A stretch of DNA of 64,000 bases. Source: Phaeoceros laevis (lineage: Eukaryota > Anthocerotophyta > Anthocerotopsida > Notothyladales). The translations under genes and the position numbers were made by a program. This document shows, in pieces, positions 51,390 to 61,546 of this stretch. Position 1 is the first letter of the stretch. The number at the start of each line of letters is the position of its first letter. The stretch covers positions 1 through 64,000 of the forward strand of contig JBNGIQ010009366.1 in assembly GCA_049999765.1 (NCBI GenBank), written 5' to 3'. Below the pieces are notes generated by a model that made no database searches, was not told the origin of the DNA, and was given only the letters and a program-made list of their open reading frames with translations.

Positions 51390-52392
51390 ACCTGGCTCTC
51401 GAAAATCTGGGCCCCGTTCCTAGGATGGTTTGGCAACAACATCCGAGGTCTTCGCATTTCTCAACCTGACCATGCCCGGAGCTTGTCCTCCTGTGGCGCA
51501 TTCCTGGATACTGCATTCGTCAGGGCTCTTCGGTCCTTGCCATGGAATTTTGAATTCATTGGGACTGAAGGAGCCACCAAGGAAGGATTTCTGCTCTATG
51601 CCGTGGTTCGCTGATGCAAGAATTTTCCCTCCGGAGACAAGTCCCTCGAACTCGTCAAAGCACCATGGCACAAATTTTGGCCGTCTGTCCGACAAGCTCA
51701 TCCAGGTAGAGGGTTTTTTGGTGGTTGTGCATTCCGTTGACAAATGCAAGTGACATGAAATTAGAGTCTCGTGGCTCTTACAGAACAATACAAGCTCGTA
51801 TATGGAAGATTTCTCGATGGCTTGGAAGCAACCAACTTCCCTGTCCCGGTTTCAACAAGGTCGGAGAGGAGAACGTTTCTCAGGTGTGCAAACTACAGAT
51901 TCTATAGCATCAGTGTTCTTTCGACTCATTGTTACACTTTCCTGATCCTGATAACATCAGGCCTGCGTACCAGCGCACGAAGGGAAGTGGCTGGGCTGGA
52001 GTACGTATCACATTCTCCGAATACGGTGGAGCAGGTAGCTCTCTCACTTAAGGTCTCATGACCCCTAACCTGCACACATCAGAAAAGGCTTCCTTATGCT
52101 TGTGAAGCTCTAAATATAACTTGCAAACATATTGTCGTTAGTCTTGAGTTCCAAATTCGCAATCCAGACATCCCTCAGGTGGTAGACTGTCCTGAACTCA
52201 GCGGGCTGAACATTGCAGATGTTGAGTTCCAGCAGACTTGGAGAAGAAAACAGCCGGTCAGCTTCAAACACTGGAGCAGACGTCCGGTAGGTCTTTGGCC
52301 ATTACATTGTGTATACAGTTCTTGCTCTGTGATTTCAGCTTCTAAATCGGCAGAAAAATACCTGCACAGGCCATGGACTGCATGGTTTCAAA
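51390..52392. other. Unresolved region upstream of the second large PPR gene
   Basis: Frames are open on both strands at 51420-51790, and plus-strand stretches bounded by splice-like sites occur (51771-51884, 52196-52286). The site pair 52286 to 52339 would join in phase to the PPR frame, so a 5' exon of that gene may lie here. No domain recognised. Confidence 0.3.
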
Positions 52393-55300
52393 ATGAGACA
52401 TTCAAATATGCAACTGTACGCCTCACACGAATCCCACAGGATAGATAACGAGTCCAAAGATGCTCATAAAGTGAAGACTTTGTGCCGGCAAGGGCGAATA
52501 GATCTGGCCGTTAAGGCTCTGGGCCTCCTACACCAGCAGGGCATCGCTGCATCCATTGAACTCTATGGTGGCCTCTTGCAGGCCTGCAGTCAGAGAAAGG
52601 CTCTAGCTGAGGCGAGGAAGGTGCATGAACTTATTGCTGCCAGTGCTTTTGAATCGGATGACTATCTCAACAATCTTGTGATTGATGTATATATCAAGTG
52701 TGGCAGTCTTTCTGATGGACTTCAGGCATTTGACCGATTGGAAAACCGTAATGTACTCTCATGGACTGCGCTAATCTTGGGCTACACTAGGGCTGGACAG
52801 TCCCATGAGGCGATCAGCGTTTACAAGGACATGCAGAACGCAGGTGTAAAGCCAGACAGACAGACATTTGTTAGTATTCTCAAAGCATGTGGCAGTTTAG
52901 AAGAAGCCGCGTGGCTTCATGCTGAGGTACTACAGAATAAGTATGGCAACGACTTATTTGTTGGTGCGAGTTTGGTTGCCATGTATGCCAAATGTGGAAG
53001 CATGGAGAGGGCTCAGGGCGTTTTTGATAATTTGCTCCATCGTGATGTGGCATTATGGAATGCTTTAATCGCTGGATATTGTCAGCAGGAATTGTATGGA
53101 AAGGCCCTGCAACTATATACTGACATGCAGGTGGAAGGAGTTAGGCCAAACCAGCGGACGTTTCCCAGCATGCTAAAAGCATGTGGCAGCCTTGCAGGCA
53201 AGGAAAAAGACATCGCTGTTGACAGACAGCTGGTCAAGGCTCAGTATCTCACAAAGGGTAAGGAAATTCATGCAGAGGTCCTGAAACAAGGTTATGAGCT
53301 AGATGAATTTGTTGGTAACACTTTGGTTCACATGTACGCACAATGTGGGGACATGTGCAGTGCAAAAATTGTGTTTGACAGGCTAGTAAAGCGCGATGTG
53401 GTGTCATGGAATGCACTGATTGGAGGGTATGCAGAGCAGGAACAGGGTGACTGTGCCTTCAGCCTGTTTGCTGAAATGATAAGGGAAGGTACGAGGCCAA
53501 CAAGCCGAACTTTTGCCAGCCTTCTTAAAGCATGTGGCAGCCAGGCTGCCGCAGCTGAGGGAACAATTCTTGATGGACAATCTGTCAGAATGAAGTCCCT
53601 TTTCCAGGGTAAGAACATACATGTGGAAGTGGTTAGAATGGGTTTTGCTTCAGACGTTTTTGTCGGGAGCGCACTGGTGTACATGTATGCAAAATGTGGA
53701 GACCTTGAGGCTGCAAGGCACGTGTTTGACACATCATCCGAGCAAAATGTTGTATCATGGAACGCAATGATTGCTGGCTATGCCCAACAGGAGAAGCCAC
53801 AGATGGCTCTGGAACTTTACCTGCAAATGGATGGCAATACCGTGCAGCCAGACAGTTGGACTTTGGCTAGCGCTCTAAAAGCATGCTGTGGTTTGGCGTC
53901 TATGGAGGAGAGCACTGGTCAACCATTCAAGGTACAGGCTCTGCAAGCTGGCAAGGAGGTTCATGGAACACTAGTTAGAAGAGGGTACGGGTCAGATATA
54001 TTTTTAGAGAACTGCCTGGTTGAAATGTATGCGAAGTGTGGGAGCCTGGCGGATGCTAGGCTGGTATTTGACAGTTCGGCCCAAGTAGATCTTATTTCGT
54101 GGAATGCTTTAATCTCTGGTTACTCCGAACACGAGCAATATGATCATGCATTAGATATTTACACTGAATTTCGAAATACTTCAGGTTTGAGACCAGACAG
54201 CTGGATCCTTGCAAGTGTTCTGAAGGTTATTTGGGGCTTGGCAGACTTGGAAGTGGATACCCCTATAGATGGACAGTTTCTGAAAGTAGACTCCCTCCGT
54301 ATCGGTGAGGAAATCCATGCCGAAGTAGTAAAGAATGGCTATGAATCAGATGTTGTAGTGGGGGCTGCTTTGATCAACATGTATGCCAGGTGTGGAGACA
54401 TGTTGCAGGCACGCCGTGTGTTTGACGAAATGCGGCACCGAGATGTGACATCATTCACTGCAATAATTGCAGGCTATGCAGAGCATGAGGATGTCGACAA
54501 GACTTTGCAAGTCTACACCCTCATGCAAGAGGCCGGTGTGAGACCAGATCATGTCACGTACATGTCTATGCTGAAAGCGTTCAGCAATGTTGGGGCGCTC
54601 AAGATGTGTAGACGAATTCATGATGACATAGTTGGAACAGGCAAGAACTGGGGCTCCAACGTGGTGACCTCCCTTATCCATGCGTATTGCAAGTGCAGTA
54701 GCATTGTGGAAGCTCAGCAGGTGTTTGACAGATTCCCAGAACGCAATCTTGGGTCCTGGAATGCCTTGATTGCAGGTTATGCGAGGCAAGGGGACCACAC
54801 CACCAGCCTGCAACTTTTTGAACAATTGAAAATTGCCGGTTTGGAACCAGATGGAGTGTCTTTCTTGTGTGTGCTTGCTGCCTGCAGCCATGCAGGCATG
54901 GTGGACAAGGGCATGCAGCTATTCAAGTCCATGACCATTGACTATGGCATCACCATAACATCACGGCATTGCACCTGCCTGGTTGACCTCCTTGGCCGTG
55001 CAGGACACCTGAAGGAGGTGGAAGAGCTGCTTCTGAGGATGCCTAATCAACCTGATCTAACAGCATGTCTGTCACTACTGGGTGCCTGCCGGAAGTACAA
55101 CGATGTGGAAACTGGGAGACGTGCCTTCGAGCATGCTGTGAGTTTGCAACCCAGGCATTCTGCAGCATACGTGCTAATGTCAAGCACATATAGTCAGGCC
55201 CACATGTGGGAGGATGCGGAGAAAATGGAGGAGTTGAGACAGCAGGCAGGTGCATGGAAGAAGCCTGGACAGAGTTGGATTGAACATGAGAAGAAGGTTC

Positions 55301-55425
55301 ACAAGTTCATAGTGGGGGACCGAAGCCACCCACAGAGTGAAGAATTGAAAGCTGTGGTAACTGAACTGACCACACAGATGGAGCTGTTGGATTTGCAAGG
55401 TACGGTAGAAGAAGAAACTGGCTAG
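52393..55425 (+). CDS. Large PLS-class PPR protein without DYW domain, 1010 aa
   Basis: An intact frame with about seven P-L-S triplets (MYAKCGSMERAQGVFDNLL; VSWNALIGGYAEQEQGD), then E motifs and a PG-box region (KKPGQSWIEHEKKVHKFIVG, then DRSHP). It stops about 35 residues later without HxE or CxxC zinc-site motifs. Four L motifs carry the acidic insertion. The Met at 52393 is the first in the open frame but gives a weak targeting sequence. The frame extends upstream to an acceptor at 52338, so a 5' exon may add a transit peptide. Expected role: site-specific organelle RNA binding, with any editing needing a deaminase partner. Confidence 0.9.
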   Translation: MRHSNMQLYASHESHRIDNESKDAHKVKTLCRQGRIDLAVKALGLLHQQGIAASIELYGGLLQACSQRKALAEARKVHELIAASAFESDDYLNNLVIDVYIKCGSLSDGLQAFDRLENRNVLSWTALILGYTRAGQSHEAISVYKDMQNAGVKPDRQTFVSILKACGSLEEAAWLHAEVLQNKYGNDLFVGASLVAMYAKCGSMERAQGVFDNLLHRDVALWNALIAGYCQQELYGKALQLYTDMQVEGVRPNQRTFPSMLKACGSLAGKEKDIAVDRQLVKAQYLTKGKEIHAEVLKQGYELDEFVGNTLVHMYAQCGDMCSAKIVFDRLVKRDVVSWNALIGGYAEQEQGDCAFSLFAEMIREGTRPTSRTFASLLKACGSQAAAAEGTILDGQSVRMKSLFQGKNIHVEVVRMGFASDVFVGSALVYMYAKCGDLEAARHVFDTSSEQNVVSWNAMIAGYAQQEKPQMALELYLQMDGNTVQPDSWTLASALKACCGLASMEESTGQPFKVQALQAGKEVHGTLVRRGYGSDIFLENCLVEMYAKCGSLADARLVFDSSAQVDLISWNALISGYSEHEQYDHALDIYTEFRNTSGLRPDSWILASVLKVIWGLADLEVDTPIDGQFLKVDSLRIGEEIHAEVVKNGYESDVVVGAALINMYARCGDMLQARRVFDEMRHRDVTSFTAIIAGYAEHEDVDKTLQVYTLMQEAGVRPDHVTYMSMLKAFSNVGALKMCRRIHDDIVGTGKNWGSNVVTSLIHAYCKCSSIVEAQQVFDRFPERNLGSWNALIAGYARQGDHTTSLQLFEQLKIAGLEPDGVSFLCVLAACSHAGMVDKGMQLFKSMTIDYGITITSRHCTCLVDLLGRAGHLKEVEELLLRMPNQPDLTACLSLLGACRKYNDVETGRRAFEHAVSLQPRHSAAYVLMSSTYSQAHMWEDAEKMEELRQQAGAWKKPGQSWIEHEKKVHKFIVGDRSHPQSEELKAVVTELTTQMELLDLQGTVEEETG

Positions 55426-55884
55426 CTATGGTGTATTTGTGGGTGAGAGCGGAATCCTATTAGGCCGAGTCTGAGGAGATGCTTTCCGATGCTCAGAACC
55501 TGCTCTGCCTTCGTAGGATCGTGGGTGAGCAGGTAGTCCTCGCCTATTCCTTGTGGACTGCTGATCTGGTCCTGTAAAAGTAAGCAATTTTCTGGACTGA
55601 ACATCAAGAAAAGTCTAGGATCGACAGAATTGATGCAGCTATGAATTGCAGGTAACTCCTGTTATTTGAAGATGCTATGTGCTGCAAAATACCTCGATTG
55701 GAGTACGGACGAGCCCAACCCGCTGAAGCTAGCAGAAGCAGGAGGGAAGTGCTGAAAGCTGAGGGTACCAAAGTCACGACACTGAGGAGCTCGCCCTGTG
55801 ACGGAAGCACAGGATGTTGAGCACCTCTGTAAGCAAAGCCAGCATGTCAAAAAAACCTCCCACCTAGACTTTCATGGACCTAGT

Positions 55885-56048
55885 GTCCGTTTCCCATGAA
55901 ACAACGAGCCTCAACAACTTATACCGATAATTACAAGTTATCTACCATTGTATTGAGTTATAAGAAGTCCGTTTCCCATGAAACAAGGAGCCTCAACGAC
56001 TTATACCAATAAATACAAGTTATCTACCATTGTATTGAGTTATAAGCA
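55885..56048 (+). repeat. 82-bp tandem duplication
   Basis: Units at 55885-55966 and 55967-56048 start GTCCGTTTCCCATGAAACAA and end TATTGAGTTATAAG. They differ at a few bases. Confidence 0.92.
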
Positions 56049-56205
56049 GTATGACATGCTCTGTCCAGACATAGTAAATGAGTCAAAATAGAGATCTAAT
56101 TCTGTCTCCTTATGACATGCTCTCACTTCAATCCCATGCGAAGGACATGGGGATATGAGTGTTGCGCGTCGCGCGCGTGAGCGTCACCGCGAGAGGGAGC
56201 GTGAG

Positions 56206-56321
56206 CGATCGCTCCGTAAAATGAGGTCAAGAGATAGGAGTCGATCGCTCCGTAAAATGAGGTCAAGAGATAGGAGTCTCTCCCGCGATCACTCGGTAAA
56301 ATGAGGTCAAGAGACAGGAGT
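56206..56321 (+). repeat. 36-bp tandem repeat, three copies
   Basis: Units at 56206-56241 and 56242-56277 are identical (CGATCGCTCCGTAAAATGAG start). A third diverged unit follows to 56321. Confidence 0.9.
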
Positions 56322-56398
56322 CTCTCCCACGAACCTGCCAATCCCATTGGTAAACCCCAACCATGTGACCTACCTCCATTTCATACATCTATGAAGGG

Positions 56399-56522
56399 AG
56401 GATGGGGATGGATGGGGATTGGTGGGGATGGGTGGGATGGAATGGATGGGTGTGATGGATGGGATGGATGTGAGGGATGGGATGGATGGGTGGACTGGAT
56501 GGATGGATGGGATGGGTGGAAG
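56399..56522 (+). repeat. GGATG-type minisatellite, G-rich on the plus strand
   Basis: Imperfect GGATG/GGATGG/GGATGT repeats over about 125 bp. Runs of GGG and GGGG occur often enough for G-quadruplex folding. Confidence 0.9.
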
Positions 56523-56727
56523 GACAAGTGATTGCCATCCAATTCGACCCACCATATAGTAGTTGAGTTATAAGAAGTATGACATGCTGTGTCCAGACAT
56601 AGTAGTAGTAGAAAAGAGCCGCACTATACCCAACTCCATAAAATAGTAAATGAGTCAAAATAGAGATCTAATTCTGTCTTAGTATAATAAGTATCTATAC
56701 GTAAGAAAGTAGTCTATCAAGGATGTA

Positions 56728-56761
56728 TAATCTTGTAATAGCATGGGATATTACAAGATTA
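56728..56761. repeat. Perfect 13-bp inverted repeat with 8-nt loop
   Basis: TAATCTTGTAATA (56728-56740) and TATTACAAGATTA (56749-56761) are exact inverse complements around GCATGGGA. AT-rich context; no T tract or gene 3' end nearby. Confidence 0.9.
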
Positions 56762-57395
56762 GACGTTCTGGAATAGGACACTATACTTATGTCTTGTAGG
56801 AAGTTCTTGGCTTGGTCAGTGTGTGGGTGTACACCTTCCCGTAACAATAATAGGTGTTAGGTGGGAACTAGGGAAGAGGGTAGGTAGGGAGTCAAGCTAT
56901 TTACAGCAGTTCACTGTGAGAGAAGAGTCTCTTCAACAAACGGCATCGGGTTCGACTTCAAGCCTGGCGGGCAGGAGAGCATTTCGAGCAGCGTCCCTGC
57001 CGTAATTCTCCCTCGCCCACCTCACAGGCTTGGCTTGACGTTTGTTAACCTCCAGGTTGCTGCACGGCCGAGGTGCAGCTGTGATCCCGATGTCTAGCCA
57101 TAATTTCGCAGAGCCATGTTTTCAGATCTCCGGATGTACAGAGGAATAATAGCTTCCTGTTTTGCACATCACGGTACTCAATTCTGCGTGTTCTTTGCTG
57201 ATCTAGGATTTGGTGCCAGGAGGCCGTAGTCCTTCGTGAACTAACTTTTCCTGCTTCTGCAACATGTATGTGAAAGGAACAAGTGAGGTGCTTGCCTCTC
57301 TCCGTTGTAGAGGCTGAAAGGTTGTGTTGTAAGGGTGTCGGGGAGGAGCTCTCTTTCTAAGCTGCCAAGGATCTGGGCAAAGTGATGGAGCTGGC

Positions 57396-57444
57396 ACTGT
57401 CTGCTGCATCAGTTGTCTTGACTGTCTGCTGCATCAGTTGTCTT
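57396..57444 (+). repeat. Short tandem duplication of about 25 bp
   Basis: CTGTCTGCTGCATCAGTTGT appears twice in direct succession. Confidence 0.85.
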
Positions 57445-57550
57445 GTTTGCATGGAGAAGGGTTCACTGGCACGAAGGTCGTGCAGTAGCAGCCCGAATTG
57501 CTTAGTTTCTTAGACTGATGAAATCTCACGGAGGTCAGGTCATAATGCGT

Positions 57551-57893
57551 TTAACACTTTCGCGGAAGTTGTTTAAAAGCTTTGTGAGCCTCCTTACAGG
57601 CATGTGCGCATACCCTGGCAGAAAGTATCAGAATGTATCTATCCATGAAAATACTCATGTGGCTTGGTTGCAGCCTTGCAGGATGTATAAATCCATCAAA
57701 ACTCATGCGGCTGTGAAGTTCTTGCTGGTCATAACCTCCAGTCCTCACATTCCATGTCACCACATCTGGCTGCAATGATTATCTTTCTGAACGTCCACCT
57801 CAGATTTGGGATGTAGAGTCCAAATTCTGGTCGGATAAGTTGTCAGAGCGGGATGTGGTGTCTTGGACTGCCATGATTGGAGGGCAAAAGTTT
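57551..57893. pseudogene. Scraps of PPR sequence on both strands
   Basis: Plus strand near 57840-57890 reads LSERDVVSWTAMIGG; minus strand near 57775-57730 reads QPDVVTWNVRTGGYDQQE. Both are P-motif fragments with no continuing gene. Confidence 0.65.
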
Positions 57894-58441
57894 CTAAAAG
57901 CTACCATCCTAACACATAGGCGGACAACAATTTTGTTAGAGCACTAACAAAGCACTTTTGTCACAGTTGGACGTGACTCGGTGGAATTGATCCACAAGGA
58001 CTTCCAGGTAACGTTTGGAGTTGAAGGCAAACGGCGTTTCCTATGACAAATTGCCCAGCCGACATGTCATGAATCATGATGTTCTTCGCCCTCGAATCAG
58101 CACTGCGATGTCGAAACGTTTCGACTTTATCACTGTTAAATTGCCCCCATTCCTCGTTCGCTCGCCCGGGACACTCGGAGTGGGGATGGGTACCCGCAAC
58201 CGATTGCTAGGAACTTACAAGCGCTTGGAGGTCTCGGGCGTGGCGCCAGATCGTCTTCGACGCACTCTAAGCGGGTATGCATGACCCAGAATAAAGCAGC
58301 TGGAAAGCCTGCCCCTGCAGACCAACGTTGGTGTGTATATGACTAGGGTGGCCAGCTTCCTTCAACGGTGTACGCTAGTGAGTCATGAATATCGCTGAAC
58401 GGCAGTGATCCTGCCAGCTTGCTGGTCAGCTCAGCAGCACG

Positions 58442-61400
58442 ATGAAAGCAGTCCGCCCTGCAAGCTCCTATGCAGGCGGCCATGCCTCCCGACGTCACCC
58501 CCAACTCGCAATGTGTCTATTGCCGTCTGGCTTGGATGATTTTAGATCGCATTCAACCATCTATTCAGCTATGGCAACGTCGATCCAGCAGCACCAGGAT
58601 CCGGCATTTCATTCCCCAGGTATGTTGATGTCAGGTTTTTTTGTCGGATGAACTCAATCGATGCGGTTGTCGTCTGAACTGATGAAAAGGTGCAGGAACA
58701 CTGAGGAGAGATCAAGACAAGTGGCCATGGAAGGAGAGATGGCTGAGGTAATGCTAAAGGAGTGCCAACAGTGATTTTTTTTCTGAGGTAATTAGTGTTC
58801 ATATACTATACAAGCAAGCTTTTGGACAGCAGCACATCTATATGTCCAGCAGGCTGCAATTTTGACAGCTTTTAAATTGGTAAAATGCAGTGGGTCCAAG
58901 GTGATGGATGACAACCACAGAGCTGCTGAAGATGTGATAGTTTTATGTCAGGATGGACGTTTGGCAGAGGCAGTAAAAGCTTTGAGCATCATGCAGGAGC
59001 AGGGCCATACGGCCTCCAAAGACACTTATCAGTGCCTCTTGCAGAAGTGCAGCAATATGAAAGCCCTGGCTGAGGCCAAGGAATTACATGGCCTCATTGC
59101 GAAAAGTGCACACAAGTCGAACAGCTTTCTCGGGAATGGCATCGTCCACATGTATGTCAGGTGTGGTAGTCTACCAGATGCTGTTGAGGTATTCAATCAG
59201 CTGTCAAAACGCACACTTATTTCGTGGACTGCTCTTATATCAGGCTACACATCTGCTGGGCAGGGCCAAGAAGCTTTGAGATTGTACGACCAAATGCAAG
59301 AGCAAGGAGTCAGGCCTGATAAATTCACCATTGTCAGCATATTGAAGGCCTGTGGCAGCGTAAATGATCTGAGAAGAGGCAAGGAGGTGAACGCTGAGGC
59401 TGTCCGTAGTGGATTTGTGTCAGACTTGTTTGTAGGCTCAGCTCTGGTTGACATGTATGCCAGGTGCAGGAGCATGGTAGATGCTCAGCGAGTGTTTGAT
59501 GACTTGGCACACAAAGATGTGGTGACATGGAATGCAATGATTGGTGGCTACGCTCAGCAAGAACTTGGGGAGAAGGCTTTCCAGCTCTATACTCGAATGG
59601 CAGAAGAAGGGGTTAGACCAAGCCGTAGAACCTTCCCAAGTGTGCTAAAGGCTTGCGGCTACCTAGCAGGCGCGGAAAACGAGACCTATGTGGATGGTCA
59701 GCGGTTCAAGCTTGACACCCTGTCGAAAGTGAGAGATGTCCACTCAGAAGCTATGAGATGGGGCTGTGATTCTGACGTATTTGTTGGAAACAGTCTGGTC
59801 GATGCATATGCCAAGTGTGGGAGCATGGATGATGCAACTAGGGTGTTCCAGAGATTGTCAAAGTCTAACATTGTGTCATGGAACGCGCTAGCCGCAGGAT
59901 ATGCCAGGCAAGAAGATGGGGAGAAGGTTATGCAGCTGTATGCCGAAATGAGAGTGGAAGGTGTTAGGCCGGACAAATGGACCTTTGTGAGCTTGCTGAA
60001 AGCATGTGCAAGCTTAGCGGTGCTTGAAGATGAAACTCTTTCTGAAGGGCAGAATCTCAAGCTACAATCTCTGCAGATGGGGGAGGACATTCATACGAAT
60101 ATTATCAAAAGTGGGTGTCAATCTGATGTCTTCGTCGGAAACGCTTTGGTGCATATGTATGTGAAATGTGGAGACCTTGTGAGGGCAAGGAGTTTGTTTG
60201 AATCGTTGTCACAAAGGGATGTTGTTTCGTGGACTGCCATGCTTGGAGGTTATGTACAGGAAGAGCAAGCTGTAACTGCTTTGCAGCTCTACTCAGAAAT
60301 GCTGGAGGAAGGATTCAAGCCAAATAACTGGACGTTTGTGAGCGCTCTGAGATCGTGTGGCATCCTTGGTATGTCTGAAGAAGAAACTTTAGTAGGTGCA
60401 CAATTCTTGAAAGTAGAATCTCTTCGGAGGGGTCAGACAATTCATAATGACGTAATCCGAAGTTGTCTGAAGTTGGACGCCTTTCTGGGAAGTGCTTTGG
60501 TTGACATGTACGCAAAGTGCGGGAACCTTGTGGTTGCAAGAGAGGTTTTTGACAGCTTGCCCGAGCTGGATGTGGTGTGCTGGAACACAATGATATCAGG
60601 CTATGCGCAGAGTGAGCAAGCAGACCAGGCTTTGCAAGTTTATGGTGAGATGCAAAGGGCTGGCATGGGGCCTAATGAGTCTACTTTCACATCGCTTTTA
60701 AGAGCTTGCAGCAATCTTGGGGCCCTCAAAATGTGTGTTGAGATACATCAAGATATCCTCCAAAGTGGAGTTGAGTACAGCCCCATGCTGTCCACTTCTC
60801 TGATCCATGTATATGGCCGGTGCGGCAGCATGGTGGACGCGGAGGAAGTGTTTGACAGCCTCCTGCAACACACTGTGGCAGCATGGAATGCGCTGATTGC
60901 TGGTTATGCTCGGCAAGGGGATTACAATACAAGCCTTCTGTGCTTTGCCACAATGCAGCAATCAGGGTTGAGGCCAGATGCACTTACTTTGCTTTATGTG
61001 CTTGCTGCCTGCAATCATGGGGGTATGGTGCAGGAAGGCATCCACTATTTTGAGTACATGACTAACCACTTCGCCATCAATCCAAGGCTTGAGCATTTCA
61101 CTACCCTGGTTGACTTGCTCGGACGTGCAGGTCGGCTGGACATGGTGAGAGATCTGCTCCTGAGAATGCCCATGCAGCCTGTTCTACCCATGTGGTTGTC
61201 TCTGCTGGTTGCCTCCAGGAACTACCGCGACGTTGAGATGGGCAGACTGGCGTTTGATGGTGCTGTGTCGCTGCAACCTCGACACAGCTCAGCGTACTTG
61301 CTCATGGCGAGTATATACCGTCAAGAAGAGATGTGGGAGGAGGGGAACATGATAAACCAACTGAGAGTGCAGGCAGGGGCATGGAAGAAACCTGGAGAGA

Positions 61401-61546
61401 GCTGGATTGAGCACCAAGGGAAGTTACACAAATTTGTGGCGGGAGACACGGACCATATGCAAGCTGAAACAACCGATGCGGACTTGATTGATCTATGTAA
61501 GGACATAGAAAGGATTCTGCAGAGTTCTCCGGAGTTGAGAACCTGA
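58442..61546 (+). CDS. Large PLS-class PPR protein without DYW domain, about 950 aa
   Basis: The main exon carries about six P-L-S triplets (MYVRCGSLPDAVEVFNQLSK; VTWNAMIGGYAQQELGEKAF), E motifs, and a PG-box region (KKPGESWIEHQGKLHKFVAG, then DTDH). It ends about 30 residues later without deaminase motifs. The main frame has no ATG before 58904 (MDDNHRAAEDV), which lacks a transit peptide. An upstream open exon 58442-58619 (MKAVRPASSYAGGHASRRHP) ends in a strong GTATGT donor. It joins in phase to acceptors at either 58829 or 58868, supplying a basic, Ser/Ala-rich targeting sequence. I therefore include it. Three L motifs carry the acidic insertion. Confidence 0.85.

Larger units (their letters stand above)
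55426..58441. other. Intergenic, repeat-rich
   Basis: Contains the tandem repeats, minisatellite, hairpin and PPR scraps listed separately. Otherwise no gene. Confidence 0.5.

Noticed and set aside
51420-51788. Gene in the open frames on both strands (for example FVPWCFDEFEGLVSGGKILA, minus)
   Set aside because: No family recognised, and no consistent start, stop and splice set; left unassigned.
53328-53732. Minus-strand frames opposite the PPR genes
   Set aside because: Antisense shadows of PLS repeats, which leave long open frames on the other strand.
56399-56522. CRISPR-like or coding repeat
   Set aside because: Unit length and irregularity fit a simple minisatellite; no spacers.
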